Assembly (NCBI RefSeq): GCF_000149955.1
Contig: NC_030989.1
Location: forward strand, 3,412,604 to 3,476,603
DNA from: Fusarium oxysporum f. sp. lycopersici 4287
Lineage: Eukaryota > Ascomycota > Sordariomycetes > Hypocreales > Nectriaceae
Reading direction: 5' to 3'
Length of the DNA stretch: 64,000 nucleotides
The translations under genes and the position numbers were made by a program. Shown here one piece after another: positions 1 through 12,083 of this stretch (the first letter of the stretch is position 1; each line of letters begins with the position of its first letter). A model generated the notes under the pieces. That model worked only from the letters and a program-made list of their open reading frames with translations. It was not told the origin of the DNA and did not search any database.

Positions 1-1615
1 GTCACTGCATAAGGCTGTGAAGCCATCCCAAAACGGATTCAAGATTCCACCGTAACCCTCCTGGCGGCCCGTCCCGTGTCGCACTCTTACTGTACTTCAA
101 CTCGACTTTCTAGCTACAGTGAAACAAGCCCTTCATTGATCTCCAGGGTTTCCTCATACGCCATGTAACTATATGTCGTCGACCCAACATCAAGGAGCCG
201 TTTCAAGAGCGAAAACACTGCTATTAAGAACCGTCTTTGAGCTTGCACATCTATGCGTCTGCTCCATTTAGCACTCAATAGCAACAGAGTTCAAAGACAG
301 GATTTTTAATAGGTTTAAGTAATGATCGATAGGCGAAAAGACTGTTAAAGGCATGATTGCATATTATATGAAAAACAATAAAGGGTCAAGGTATTTTATT
401 AAAGCAAGAAGGTCAATGTGATAAACATATTAAAACATCGTTCCGCGAACATGCTTAGTACCAGCATTGCTTGTAGTCTAAGATCGAGCCTTTGCTTTAA
501 CCAATGTGCTAAGAATCATTACTTAGAACTATCAGGACATGGCACGCAATTCCGTCCTATGAGCCTACTGTAACTTAATGTAAGAATATATTAAACTGAA
601 ATATCATAACATATAAGTTTCTTGAGCCTTTGGGGCGACAGACTACAGGTTCATAAACACCGGGGTACACGCTTCGGTACGCGGCATGGTATAAGCCACC
701 CCAGGCAGCCATTATCTTTATTACGCGACCGCGCACTTAGGATTCTGGCGAAATCTCTTTAGGCGAGACACTCCAGTGTCTTTGATTCAGTGATAATTAA
801 TACCGAAAAGTTATAAAAATGATTTTAAAAAAATGGTTCGCGTCTCTTTGATTACATGTGTCATCCTTAGTGCAGGGGCCATGCTACTATAGAGATGTTA
901 GTGAGTGCTCGAACGCTGGAACTTAGGGGGGAAGAACACCTACATCTTCTCTGTATCGTTTCAATGTGACCATAGGCCAGCGGTTACCCGCTGGCGAAAG
1001 CTTTAATATAGAGGTAGCTTATATAGCCTTAGAAAATAAAATGTTCTTATTTAATAGTTCTTAAAATTATTTTTAACTCTCTTAATACATGGATTAGCCA
1101 TAAATATCTTGCTTAGGCCTTGCTTTTATCTGTACCATCCTCTGGCAAACAGATTGGATTGCAGTTACTGGTCGTACCTGCCATTTATGTGTCTTCTCTC
1201 AAGCTGGACACCCTGAATTATTTGCTAGCATCTACTCTATGAAGGTAATTAAGAGGACGTGGTTCTTACTGATCTTATATGAAGTCTTTAATTCAGTCGT
1301 GATATGAGAGTAGAGCAGCGACTGGGCCCTAGTGAAGGGTGTTCTGTGCTTGTAATCGAATGAACTTGCAATGTTTCTAATGGGAAAGACACAGTAGCTG
1401 CGCAAGCAGATGGGATTTCGCGGGGTATTTTGGTGGTTGTGCCCTAAAACTCTTCTAAAGATATGTGGGACTTTAGGGTGACCTTGGCGGGGCATAAACA
1501 GGCAGCTAGCGGGAGTGATCTGCTTCTCAGAGATGAATTGGTAAAGTGAATTCAGAGTTATATTTATGGTCAATAATAAATGTAATAGTGATGTTCTAGA
1601 ACATACAACTATCGA
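1..1615. other. AT-rich stretch without a convincing gene
   Basis: No open frame here resembles a known protein or shows splice structure. The first 230 bases, read on the minus strand, give a frame crossed by several TGA and TAG codons. That could be a decayed coding relic or chance. Bases 780-1100 are rich in A and T runs. I see no tRNA, rRNA or clear terminal repeat. Confidence 0.4.
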
Positions 1616-2584
1616 TCAAATACCGCCCAGAACGGAAGCGATAATGCTTTTAGGTGTTTCTTTAGTAACCCCAAGTAACCCAGAATCCGACTCTTCCCAC
1701 GACGGCGCAACAATACAGCGAGCTTTCCCTCCCTCAGCTGCCTCATACAACTGAGCGACAGCTAAGTCAAGGATCCAACCACCTTCGCCATTGTCACGCT
1801 TCTTTCGCGCTCCATCTATAAGCTCACGGCTTGTTCGTCTCTGGACATCCCATTCACTTCCTGTTCCCTCCTGAAAAGCTTCCAGTAGCTCGTTTTGACA
1901 TGTTTTGATGGAGAGCACTTTGACGTGGTGATTCGCTGTTTCTTCTGGGTGCTGAAGGACTCCAACTACCGACTGACCTATGCCTTCAAGAGTGGTTCCA
2001 GTGAAGTACTCTTCGCCCCTATCATAGATGATTGCAGTGCGATTTTTGATGTCGAACCCCATGGTAGGGAACCGCTTTAGCGCCCAGTCAATGGGATTGC
2101 CAGTCGCGATACTGGTCCAAGTGAAGTTGGGGTTCGCAGCAGCATGTTCTTTTGCGCGATCGACACCAACAGTTCGTTGGACGCGCACTCCTTCAAATTC
2201 AGGGTAACTTCTGAACTCAGGGCCCCAGCCGTAGTCGTCAACGATGAAGCGTTTGACACCAGCGGCGAGAGCAGCGTCAATCATCGTGGCTTGCAGAGTG
2301 ATGCCTGCTGGACCGACAACGCATACAACCGCGTCTTGACCAGACAGCGCTTGGGTGAGTGCATCTAGAGTATAGTCTATTCTGATTGCAGGGATGCCAT
2401 CCGGAAATGTGGACTTGGATTCATTTCGGGTGATGATGGTAATGTTGAAGCCCGCTTTGGTGAGAGCGACAGTGATGGGGGTGCCGAAGTTGCCAGAGGC
2501 CTAGCTGTGTTAGTGGATGAAGTATTCATAACGTGGGTTTCTTACGCCAAAGATGGCAACTTTTGTAAGTTGGGTGGCGGACAT
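1616..2584 (-). CDS. NmrA-like / isoflavone-reductase-family NAD(P)-binding protein
   Basis: This is a 307-residue protein from two exons (2546-2584 and 1616-2500) around a 45-nt intron with GTAAG donor and CTAG acceptor. The intron joins the N-terminal beta strand to the dinucleotide-binding glycine motif GASGNFG at residues 13-19, which supports both the start and the splice. The order beta strand, GASGxxG, TRN and later VDDYGWG is typical of NmrA/isoflavone-reductase-like atypical short-chain dehydrogenases. Such proteins bind NAD(P) and act as redox sensors or reduce small aromatic or secondary metabolites. No signal peptide is seen, so it is probably cytosolic. The substrate cannot be read from sequence. 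A putative methyltransferase lies upstream on the same strand. Confidence 0.85.
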
Positions 2585-2920
2585 TGTATGGGTTTAGTGA
2601 GATTGATGTGTGTAAGTGAATGTTTCTATGGATGAGAATGTCTCGATTTGGTTGACTTTATCCCCATTGCAGCCCCACCAGGCGGAATTCCGCCCAGCGC
2701 TAACACTACCTGGCTAAAGCCGACTTATACAGTTGATGGAAACCATTCTATCCAGCCTAGGGGAGGCAAGAAAAACTGAGGATCTCTATCCTAAATGACC
2801 AAAAGACTTAGGTGAGTTCAGTACATGCTAGTAAACCTTTAGACCATTTTATTTTAACACCCTTATTTGATATTAGAAGCTGGGCCAGCCTGTAGGCTTA
2901 GCAATAGCCAGCAACATCGA
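2585..2920. other. intergenic
   Basis: Promoter side of the NmrA-like gene and 3' side of the methyltransferase. I see no further gene. Confidence 0.5.
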
Positions 2921-4320
2921 TCAGTCCTCCTTATATGGTTTCCTTCCATAGATAGAATAGCTAGCCTCTAGTCAGATATGTCCTCTTAATGATGGTGTAA
3001 AATTAACTTACAGCGGCCAATAAGCATGAGTATTCCTATCAGCCATCGCCTTCCGTTGATGGACCAGCCAGAGATTGACTTCCTCATGTGTCCATCCGTG
3101 AGCACGAGTCAACGGTGCCATAGTGAAGGCCTCAAGACCGCAAGCCATATTAGTATAGCACCAACTTCCAAGCAACTTGGCCTTCTTATCTCGGGGCCAA
3201 GAGTTGATGGGCCACTTGAACTTCTCAGCAACAACATCTTTAAAGCCGACGTTTTTCATGATGTCCACGAGAGATAGGATATCCAGGTATGGTCGGCCAA
3301 ACATGACAGACGCTTCATTCAACAGGGCCAGAGACTTGAGCATGATGTTATCTGGGCTGAGGCTTCCGTCATCGGATTTGATGTTTATGTCAACTTCTTG
3401 GATTTCGAGATAGCCACCAGGGACAAGGTTGCTGGACATGTAAGCGTGGAACCTGAATATCCTAACCGATTCTTACCTGAAACACTTGGTCAGATAGTCG
3501 CCCCAGTCTGCGATGCAAGATGTCATGACACGACTATGGATATAGTCAAATGGTTGGCTATAAGTCCATTCATCTTCGATATCATCGATAACAAAGTTCA
3601 CGTTCGGCGGGACGCTATACTCATTAGCAAAATGCTCTCTCAGTTTCATACCCCGCCATACAAGTCTGGTTGAATTGGCGACAGATCAACCCCAGTGACC
3701 TGAAGAGACTGCGTTAGCTGACTGTCAGTCGGCTTGAGAGGACATAATTACCTGAGCTTCAGGGTGCTCATCCGCATAATCGATAGCCCAGATGCCAGTA
3801 CCTGTCCCGATATCTAGAACATGCTTGACCTTGACATCAGGTTTGTTTGGCGGGGCTAGGCCGAGCTTATCATCAAAGGTGAGGAGAAACAGGTTATGTT
3901 GAAGGTCTTTGGTGATCAGCATCTGTGACCCCCTCTTTGAAGTTGACTATCGTACCAAGTCTCTCATTTTCAGCCTCATCATTTGGCAAAGCATGTTCTT
4001 GTTTGGGTAGTTAGCATCTGAGTTTCAACTTTGAGATTCTGGAGTCTTACTTCCATCTTTGTAGGCATGATAGGTCCTTCCGTTCTCGCGGCGATAATTC
4101 AGGATTGAGCTTGAGACGCTTGCGGTAGAGGACTGGAGATCCTACAAAGGGTGAGTCTAAGTGAGAACATAGTTGAATCGCCAGAGACAAACCTCACCAA
4201 GGGAGGAGTCAGTATCTTCAATCTAGCGATAGTCAGGTACGCCTCCGTGTTCAGGTGATCTACGCTTACCGTATTGTCGGGAACGATGGCTGCCGGATCG
4301 ACTTGTTGCGGTTGAGCCAT
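2921..4320 (-). CDS. LaeA-like SAM-dependent methyltransferase, nine exons
   Basis: Splicing by eye gives about 334 residues from nine exons: a short start exon (4270-4320), several small middle exons, a long exon (about 3010-3428) and a last exon ending in YGRKPYKED with TGA at 2921-2923. Landmarks run in the order expected for the LaeA-like class: a Ser-rich acidic N-terminus, LNYRRENGRTYHAYKDGK, the ERL...DLQHNLFLLTF segment, SAM-binding motif I DIGTGTGIWAID, the acidic GVDLSP strand end, then LVPGGYLEIQEVD and a C-terminal HAYWPL..YGRKP. Relatives methylate small molecules or influence secondary metabolism. Whether this one is regulatory or biosynthetic is not visible. The second intron uses a less common GTTTGT donor, chosen because it keeps the frame. 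Confidence 0.85.
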
Positions 4321-5476
4321 ATCGAAGAACAGAAGAGGGGGTTTGTTTTGTGGACTTTGTCAAGAATCATATCAGGATCTTTGACCACTTTATATGTTGG
4401 TCGTCCCCTGTCCTCGGCAAACTGCATGTTACTTGACTTCCTAACACGGATTTACCCGCTGTTTCGTCGGCCCATCGGAAAGACATATGACAATTTCCAA
4501 ACCAATGATCCTTCAGAGAATTCTGATATCCCTATTTAAATCATATTTGTGTTGTTGACGCGTCATACTACGCCGCAAGCGCGCAAATTAGGGTTGAACA
4601 ATTCCCATTCCCATTACAGCAGTTTTTGAGCGCCTCTATCTTCTTCCCAATCAACAAAACCCTAGTGACTGGTATGTAAACTCTGACGCGGTGTTATTTC
4701 TGTAGTTATCGTTCAATCTGCATCATCGTCAAGGGTGTGAAGTCTTAGTGACACAAAAAGCAGGGGACATATAAACGCCTCCTAAATCGAACTTAGGCGT
4801 GAAATCTATTCACAGCGTTACATATTCTGTATCCTCCTATCTATAGTATAGAACATGTTTACTAGATGAAATTGAGTGAAAGGCATGGTTGCATATTTAG
4901 TTGCCAATGAGTTGGCCACCGGCGATATGTTGGTTGAGCATTCCTATCGGGGTTTATTGGAGTCACATATATATCCGGCACAAGGGAACTATTCACTGAA
5001 GATTCCTTTTTTCTCTTAATATACTTACATTTGAAGAGCTTCCTACTTGCATCTCGAATTGCTTCTGGAGCCCTTAGTCACAGCGGAAGGCACTCGAGTC
5101 ACCATCAGCTACTGAACTCAGAGCTTGACTGCGCACCACACAAGCTTCCAGCCCTGTCAGATTTCAGTTCTGCTATTTATAATTATAGGTTGTATGGGGA
5201 CTAAAATAAGATCTGGCCTGACGATTGCTTGGACTACCCAATACTACTTGGGTGGCATTTTGTGAGTCTTGATTAGGGGAGAAGACGATTTGCTGAAGAA
5301 CATGAGCTTCACTAGCTAACAACGTATTGAGCTTAACAGGCCATATATAATAAATAGTCTATGTGAACTTGTGTAAATGAGAAGTCTTATCGATTTCAAA
5401 TGCCAGAGTCGGCCCTTTAGTGGGCAATAAGTCATAGAAGAGGCATCTAAGTCGTTGAATAATACTAAAGATAACT

Positions 5477-5483
5477 TTTAGCC
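5477..5483 (-). promoter_or_regulatory. candidate XlnR/Xyr1 site upstream of GH43
   Basis: TTTAGCC on the plus strand is GGCTAAA on the minus strand, the classic binding sequence of the xylanolytic activator XlnR/Xyr1. It lies about 340 bases upstream of the GH43 start codon. A seven-base match can occur by chance, so this is only suggestive. Confidence 0.3.
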
Positions 5484-5742
5484 TAAATGGAACAAGTAAG
5501 TTTCATTCTAAACAGTAGTTCGAAGGATAATATGAATAATGTAAGCCAAAGTAATGGTTTCGTTTAATGATTGGACAAACAACGAGTTTTAGTCCTACAA
5601 GCGGCATGTTTGGGGGTTGAGGATTGACCCCGCAAGATCGAATGTCAAGTTTGGGGGATGTTTCACAGACGCTGATTCATGGAAAATTACTAGCTTGGTG
5701 GACGCTTAGCATCTCAGTATGGCTGAACCGACTCGAGAGATT

Positions 5743-5750
5743 TATATAAA
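5743..5750 (+). promoter_or_regulatory. TATA box of the GH43 gene
   Basis: TATATAAA stands 74 bases before the GH43 start codon, a usual distance for a fungal core promoter. Confidence 0.5.
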
Positions 5751-5824
5751 TACCATTAACCAACAACCCTGCGAATCTTGATGACGATAGCTATCTTTAC
5801 TTTATCATTGTCAATGAAAGCATA

Positions 5825-7724
5825 ATGGCTGAAGAATCAAGTCTCACGTTTACAAACCCGGTCATTCGGGGCTTCAACCCGGATCCTACCATCTGCGTAG
5901 TTCCCGCTACGGACTCAACCCCAACGACGTTTTTCCTTAGTACTTCGACATTTGAGTTCTTCCCCGGATGCGCCATTTACACGTCAACCAATCTAATTGA
6001 CTGGACACTCATCGGCCATGCGCTCAATCGTCGAAGTCAGATTGACATGCGTACCGTTGAGCCCGGTGCGGGTAGTTGGGCCAGTACTTTGAGATATCGA
6101 CCTGAGGAGAAGAGATGGTATTTGGCCAATGGTGTCTTCCACCGCTACCGACCAGCTGTCGATGTAAGTCATCAAGGCGAAGAGAGAAAATAGGATCAGC
6201 CTCTGATAACTATGAACAGGAACGTATCTTTCCCAGAGGATTCTATGTCTGGACCGACAATATCTGGGACGACAATGCATGGTCTGACCCAGTATACTTT
6301 GACAACCCTGGTTTTGACCAAGATGTATGTAAATTACAGCACTGTTCTCACTGTAATGCTGACAGGACCAGTTGTTCTGGGACGACGATGGGAAGGTCTA
6401 TCTCTCAACTACAATGCGCTTTGCCTGGCGAGACCCAAATTCAAAACAGAAAGATTTTGGAATCCACATCTCCGAGATCGACATCTCTACTGGAAGAACC
6501 CTCACAGCCCCGAAAGTGATCCGAAAATCTCCCCATGGAATTGCCGAGGGCTCTCATATCTTCAAGCGAGGTGACTGGTATTATCTCTTGACTGCTGAAG
6601 GAGGCACAGAAGCCGGTCATCAAGAGTGGGTGTTTCGAAGCAAAGATGGCCCATTAGGTCCATGGGAGAGCCAGGGAAAGCCTCTTTGGTATAATGGACC
6701 TGATGAAGAAGTTCAGAGAACGGGACATGTTGATGTTTTTGAGGATGGTAACGGGGATTGGTGGTCTGTCTTGCTGGGTGTTCGACCGGTGCAACACCAG
6801 GGGACCTTTTTGGAACCGCAATTAGGTATTATTTAATCATCTCTCCTTGGAATTGGAATAATCTAACTTCGATAGGGCGAGAAACCTTTCTCGTCAAGGT
6901 TGAGTGGAAGGACGACTGGCCCATCTTCAACGATGGTAACAACATCACACTGAAGACTACAGGAAGAGATCTTATCAAGTCAGCTTCGAAGCCAAGCCTT
7001 CAGACATGGAAGGCCGATCTTTCAAAAGATGACCTGGAGTTGGGATGGTACCAAAAGAGTAAGTTCTCTCTTCAAACAGTTGGGAATCCATCTGACATAT
7101 CCAAGATACACCCATCAAGCAAAGTTACACTCTTACAGAAAAGCCGAGTGTGCTAAGAATCTACGGTAACTGCTACGATTTGACCAGCCCCGAGGCTCCA
7201 GCTATGCTTTTGAGGAAACAGACTTCGTATAACCAGACATTCAAAGTAAAAATGGAGTTCAAGCCTACAGTTCGAGGCTACGAAGCTGGTGCTGTTCTAT
7301 GGTGGAGCCAGCACTCTTATGCTTCATTGGGAGTTAAAGCTTCACAAAATGACGACGGAAAGATTAAAACAAAGATCAGCCATAAAGGAGCCGCTGGAAA
7401 GACCAACGAGTTCAAAGTCAGTCAAGAGCCATATTCATAAGCATAAGCTAATATTGCTACTAGACTTTAGAGACGGATTTTGGAGACAGCCTCCAGAACG
7501 TTGAGTTTTCAATCCGAGCATACCAGACCAAGTACGAGCTTTCTCTTAAGGCTGGAGGAAAGGAGTCAGAGGTATATACTGTCGACGCCAGTGCTTTGAC
7601 AGTGATGCCGCCCCACGGAGGATGTTTTGCAGGTACCATGTTTGGAATCTATTCCTATGGCAAGAACCAGCCCGTGTTGGATCCAGCAGACTTTTCAGAG
7701 ATTAGCACAGAGGAGCTTGAGTAG
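5825..7724 (+). CDS. GH43 beta-xylosidase / alpha-L-arabinofuranosidase, intracellular type
   Basis: Six exons (5825-6163, 6220-6324, about 6372-6825, 6876-7058, 7139-7416, 7473-7724) give about 536 residues. The N-terminus NPVIRGFNPDPTICVV carries the GH43 catalytic-base aspartate. WDDDGKVYL is the blade typical of the family. GIAEGSHIFKR holds the general-acid glutamate. The second half is a beta-sandwich domain, as in XynB-type xylosidases. The protein starts MAEESSLTFTNP with no signal peptide, so it probably works in the cytosol on imported xylo- or arabino-oligosaccharides. The acceptor at 6365/6366 or 6371/6372 is ambiguous. I prefer the second because it gives GFDQDLFWDDDG without a duplicated DQ. 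The split between xylosidase and arabinofuranosidase activity cannot be judged by eye. Confidence 0.9.
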
Positions 7725-7860
7725 CGACTATAGATAGAAATGAAGTTACACCACTACACCAGAACATCCGCAAAAGCATAGCAGAGGGAAGCAAAGAGAT
7801 AAAACACCAGAAACAAAAACTGCAAAAAGATGGATCTCATGTTTAGAACATGTGGCGGAT

Positions 7861-7932
7861 CTCTCCCGCCGGGAATTGAACCCGGGTCTCAAGCGTGACA
7901 AGCTTGCATACTGACCACTATACTACGGAAGA
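7861..7932 (-). tRNA. tRNA-Asp (GUC)
   Basis: A 72-nt cloverleaf without intron. The seven-pair acceptor stem TCTTCCG/CGGGAGA contains one G-T pair and is followed by discriminator G. The D stem is GTAT/GTAT with the G10-U25 pair seen in tRNA-Asp. The anticodon stem is CAAGC/GCTTG around loop TTGTCAC, anticodon GTC. The T arm is CCGGG-TTCAATT-CCCGG. The four-base variable loop also fits tRNA-Asp. Confidence 0.95.
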
Positions 7933-8140
7933 ATAGCCGGCTTTAGCCGGCTGTAGTGAGGAACTGTGATTGCAGAGAGCCGTTGAGAGTATATATACTC
8001 TGGTCCTTTCTAAGGCCCAAAACAACACTCCCGCTTTTTCATATCACTAGAATTCTCTATGTAATCTTGAATCTGTGATGCGCTGAAATGCTTTGCACAA
8101 TGCCTGACTTTACGCCACTTTAGTATTTACTCTATAATGC

Positions 8141-9406
8141 TTAAGCCTCGCCCCAGATCTCGTCAGCGATCTCTCTAACCAACGCAAGCTTCTTCTTCTC
8201 TTCCTCGAGATTGAGGGGATATCCGCTCTCATGGGTACTGAATCCACACTGAGGACTGACAGCAATCCTCTGCAGCGCCTCCTTCTGGCTCTCACCAGTT
8301 CCCTTGGCCACCCAATCCGCTGCACTCAACACACGCTTCTTCATCTCCTCCTTATCCTCCAACTGAGGCAACTTGGTACTAATAACACCAACCACAACAT
8401 TCTTGTCCTTGGGCAGGAACTGAAGAGGTTCGAAACCACCGGCACGTTCGGTGTCGTACTCAAGGTAGAATGTGTTGACGTTGAGGTTGCGGAAAAGCTT
8501 CTCGGCGATGATGTCGTATTTACCTTCGGCAAAGTGACGGCCGCCGATGAAGTTGCCGCGGCAGAGATGAATACCTGTGTGCATGTCTGAAGGGATCTTG
8601 GAAAGACTATCATTGTAGAGCTTGATGTAAGCATCTAGGAGATCATCGACAGTGCCAATGTTATCAGAGTCAGCAGCCCAGCCATCACGGAACTTCTGGC
8701 TACAAAAGTCTACACGGTGTCAGTTTCTGTCATCATTATTCAAAATGGTCAACTCACAAGCCATGCCGGGATCGTCGAACTGAACATTTCGCAGACCAGC
8801 CTTGTAAAGCTGATCAAGCTCATCCTGGTAGACCTTGGCAACGTCCTGGAAGTACTCCTCGTCGTTCTTGTACGCCTCGGGAGTATACGCCTTGCCTTGC
8901 TTATAACGCATATGGAACCAAGCAGGGGTAATCATAGTAAGCTTGATGGAGCCCCATTCCTCCTTTGGCACAAACCTCTGAACGAGCTTCAGCTCATGGA
9001 GGTTCGAAACAGACTTCTCAGGGCTGTGGGAGAGCTTTCCACCAGCAATGACTGACTCTCCAGGCATGACCTGGCGATCAGTCTCGATCAAGCTGACCAC
9101 GTCAGGGTGGTAAAGACGGAACATGGAAGCATCAGCGTCAGAGAGCTGGGTCGTGCCCTCGAATTCGTCCCACATGAGACCCCAGAAGCGAGTACGGGTG
9201 AACTCTCCGCTGGTAACGGCCTTGAAGCCTAGATCCTGCTGCATCTTGACAACGTCTTTAACAGCGTCGTTCTCCACCGTCTCAAGGCCGGCGTTTTCGG
9301 GGCTAAGACCCTTCTCACGGATCTGCTCTCTGACGTCAAGAAGAGCTTGAGGTCGGAGCAAAGAGCCCATATGCTCAGCGCGGAAAGGTTTAAGAGTGGG
9401 TGCCAT
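8141..9406 (-). CDS. cobalamin-independent methionine-synthase-like (MetE C-terminal domain) protein
   Basis: Two exons (8758-9406 and 8141-8709, intron 48 nt) encode 405 residues. The start RAEHMGSLLRP carries the conserved histidine. HLCRGN in the middle and SPQCGFS near the end supply the cysteine and histidine ligands for the catalytic zinc of the MetE barrel. The length is that of the stand-alone C-terminal barrel, not full MetE (about 750 residues), which also has an N-terminal barrel. Such short proteins are often labelled methionine synthase, but their methyl donor and acceptor are usually untested. No targeting signal is visible. I am confident of the family and not of the substrate. 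Confidence 0.88.
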
Positions 9407-10512
9407 ATTGTTGAATATTACGTATAAAGTTCAAACAAGCTTGTAAGAGTGAATTGGTCTTAAGAAACGCTTCTTAAATGATCTCAAGTAGAGTAATCTT
9501 AGGAGGAGGGGCGTTTGCGGGGCTTCCCATCGTGGGGCGGGGGACCGTCCTAATAAGAAAAGGGCTGAATGGCCGCGATCTAAAGTCATTCTTGTCCGTT
9601 TTGATCTGCCGTTTTCCGTAATTCCGGTTTATGGTTCTTGGTGGTGGGATTTGGAGAGGGGTAATGACCGGATGGGATAATGCCCGAAGTGAAAGAGGAG
9701 ATGCACTGTGTTGCATCGAGAGCTGGTAGGTTGATCCTGTCTCGGCGGTGATTTTGGTGGTGGTGAGTGAGAGGAGAACCCGCTAAAGACCTTCAACGGA
9801 GTGAGGGGCTGTGATGGTATTTATATCCTATATCCGAGAACCTTGAGGTCCTGAATCCAACTAAATTACTCTTAACACGTTTTCAGAAGTCAGCTATAGT
9901 TTGATTGGCGCATATTTTCTTTCTTATTAAATACTTGAGCAAGTAGTTGTCGAAATGTTGCCCCAGATGTGGCTTGGAGATTATTCAAGGTTAATCAAGT
10001 GATTGCAGGCCATCGATATGCAGAATCCGCTCACTGAAACACGTCCATGCATAGAAATCCGGGGAAGCACAGGAACGGACCACTGAATGGAGAATATTGG
10101 GCTGGAAGAAACAACCGCCTATGCAAGAAACCCTGCGCGTCGATTAAAAATAATTAGCAGACCTGCCACTTTGGGAATCGCGATATTTCTGGAGCCTTCA
10201 TCAACAATTTGCAGATTGACAGGTGATAAATACCTAGGTACGCGGGTGCTCTGTCAATTATCCTATTGCCAAATTTGACACAAAATGCTTGAATGGAGGT
10301 TGTGAGGACGAAATAGCCGGGAATCTGACGATGCCTCACGATGCGTACATCGAGGCACATTAGGTCAGTCGATGGCTTGCAGATACACAACCTGATTTGT
10401 TATCACTTGATTCTGACTGTTCCCCGCTTCCTATTATCTTCCCTTCAAGTTCGAGCGAAAACCGTTAAACCTACCGCAATTTTAACTTGGCTTTCCTGGC
10501 GTCAAAATCGCC
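9407..10512. other. intergenic between divergent genes
   Basis: A 1.1-kb spacer carrying the promoters of the MetE-like gene (minus) and the STAND-type gene (plus). Short frames here have no recognisable content. Confidence 0.45.
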
Positions 10513-12083
10513 ATGGACGGCCTCTCTGTAGCCGCATCCTGCATCGCTGTAATTCAAGCTGCTGATCAGACCTACAAGATCATATCACAGTTTGTAAGAG
10601 ATTGTAAAGAAGCGAAGAGTGACTTGGGCGCTGTCAGCCAAGAGTTGTCCACCTTGACAAAGATTCTTACCCAACTGAAGGATATTGTGCCCGATGGCGG
10701 CGGCTTTGCGGATAGTGAATTGACTAATAACACCAAGAGAGACATCCGCGATATCATTTCAAGTTGCTCGGTAGTGGCACGCGAAATAGAGGATGTTCTC
10801 TCAGGCCATGAAGGACGGCTGGCGGCATTGAGTTGGGCTACTAGAGGCAAGCGAAAAGTCGCGACGTCAAAAGTGCTTCTAGAAACAAATCGCCGAGCTC
10901 TCAGTCTGGCCGTCGATACCATTACAATGTTAGTAATTATGGTTGTTTATCCTGTGTTGAAGACTAACTCTTTAAAGAGCTACCGCCTAGAATATCAAGC
11001 AGGACACGACCGATATTCTGGATGACACAACGCATATGAGAGGTGATATGCATGACTTGGTGGCAAGGATCAGGAACCTCGAAGCGATGGTGGTAGACAA
11101 AAACCCCAACGATCCACGGACATATGTACTGATGCGCTATCTCAATGATTTATCCTCCGTTGCCGGGTCAGTATGTGATGGATCTTCACGGCCTGCGACA
11201 CTCAAGTCAAACGCCAGCGAGCAAGTTCTCTGCAAGCTCCGATAAAGTACAAAAGCTGACACCAACAAGAGAGTTGGTTGAGGACGTGACATATCTTAAT
11301 ACTTCGAAAATTAAATATCTTGGTCTCAAGGTTACGAACAACAATCGAACAGAGCCTGCATCCTCCATCCCCCTAATTCCAGACAATATTTCAGGGGCAA
11401 GAACCGATCGCAACTTTTCCACTGAGCCCGCAGGTAGCTCAAGAAAGAATGAGAAAGTAACGTCCTCGACAAGGGGAACTTCAAGACTTTCATATGTTCC
11501 GACTAATCATCGACAACTTCTACCACCGAAACTGAGCCCCGTATCTAAAGGTTTTCGTGTATGTACACTATCACCCGACGGAACCAAGCTCCTATGGAGA
11601 GACAAAAGATATATGCTTCTCGATGTCAATTCAGGAGAGGTCAACGAGGTCGATCCTAAGCCGCCTCGACTCAGTCTCACAAATTTCATCATTGAAACCC
11701 TCAAAGTCGAGATCCTTACAACCGATGCATCTCTTTTTCTTGTGAGTGTGAAGACAACTGCAGGCCGATTCTGGATGTTTGGGGATAGGAGCACTGGCGA
11801 ATGGACGAGTCAAATAGGCTGCCCAGATCCTGTCACGCCATGCTGCATTCTATCGCTTTCTCAACATTCCGCACTATTCGTCCAACTGACTGGCAGTGAT
11901 GGAGCTTCCATTGTCAAGGTAATCAAAGCAACTAGTCCTGAAGGGAACCCAAAGCTCATATGCAAAAGTGGCTTTCTTCCTCAAAGTAGTGAAGTTGAAA
12001 AGGGGCTTTTTACGTTCTCGCGCGTGGACCACACTATCACTGCCATACAACACGTTGAGCGTTCCGCAGTCCTGTACACTTGA
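10513..12083 (+). CDS. protein with fungal STAND N-terminal helical domain, no NACHT visible
   Basis: Three exons (10513-10932, 10991-11166, 11207-12083) encode 490 residues. The first intron has a GACTAAC branch point and the second is only 40 nt. Residues 1-140, beginning MDGLSVAASCIAVIQAADQ, match the helical N-terminal domain found on many fungal STAND receptors. A heptad-like segment follows (DILDDTTHMRGDMHDLVARI) and then a Ser/Thr-rich linker. The rest (KGFRVCTLSPDGTKLLWRD, GRFWMFGDRSTGEW) resembles degenerate beta-propeller strands. No Walker A or B motif is present, so it is not itself an NTPase receptor. It could be an adaptor-like or partial member. Similar sequence continues past the stop codon in a broken frame, listed separately, so the C-terminus is probably truncated. 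Confidence 0.65.

Larger units (their letters stand above)
4321..5824. other. intergenic, promoter side of two divergent genes
   Basis: This 1.5-kb spacer separates the methyltransferase from the GH43 gene. Near 4600-4710 there is a pyrimidine-rich leader followed by a GTATGT...TAG intron-like segment with no attached reading frame, perhaps an untranslated or orphan leader. No coding region is supported. Confidence 0.4.

Noticed and set aside
1232..1573. 113-codon minus-strand frame in the AT-rich left end
   Set aside because: No family resemblance, no splice or promoter context, and an unusual composition.
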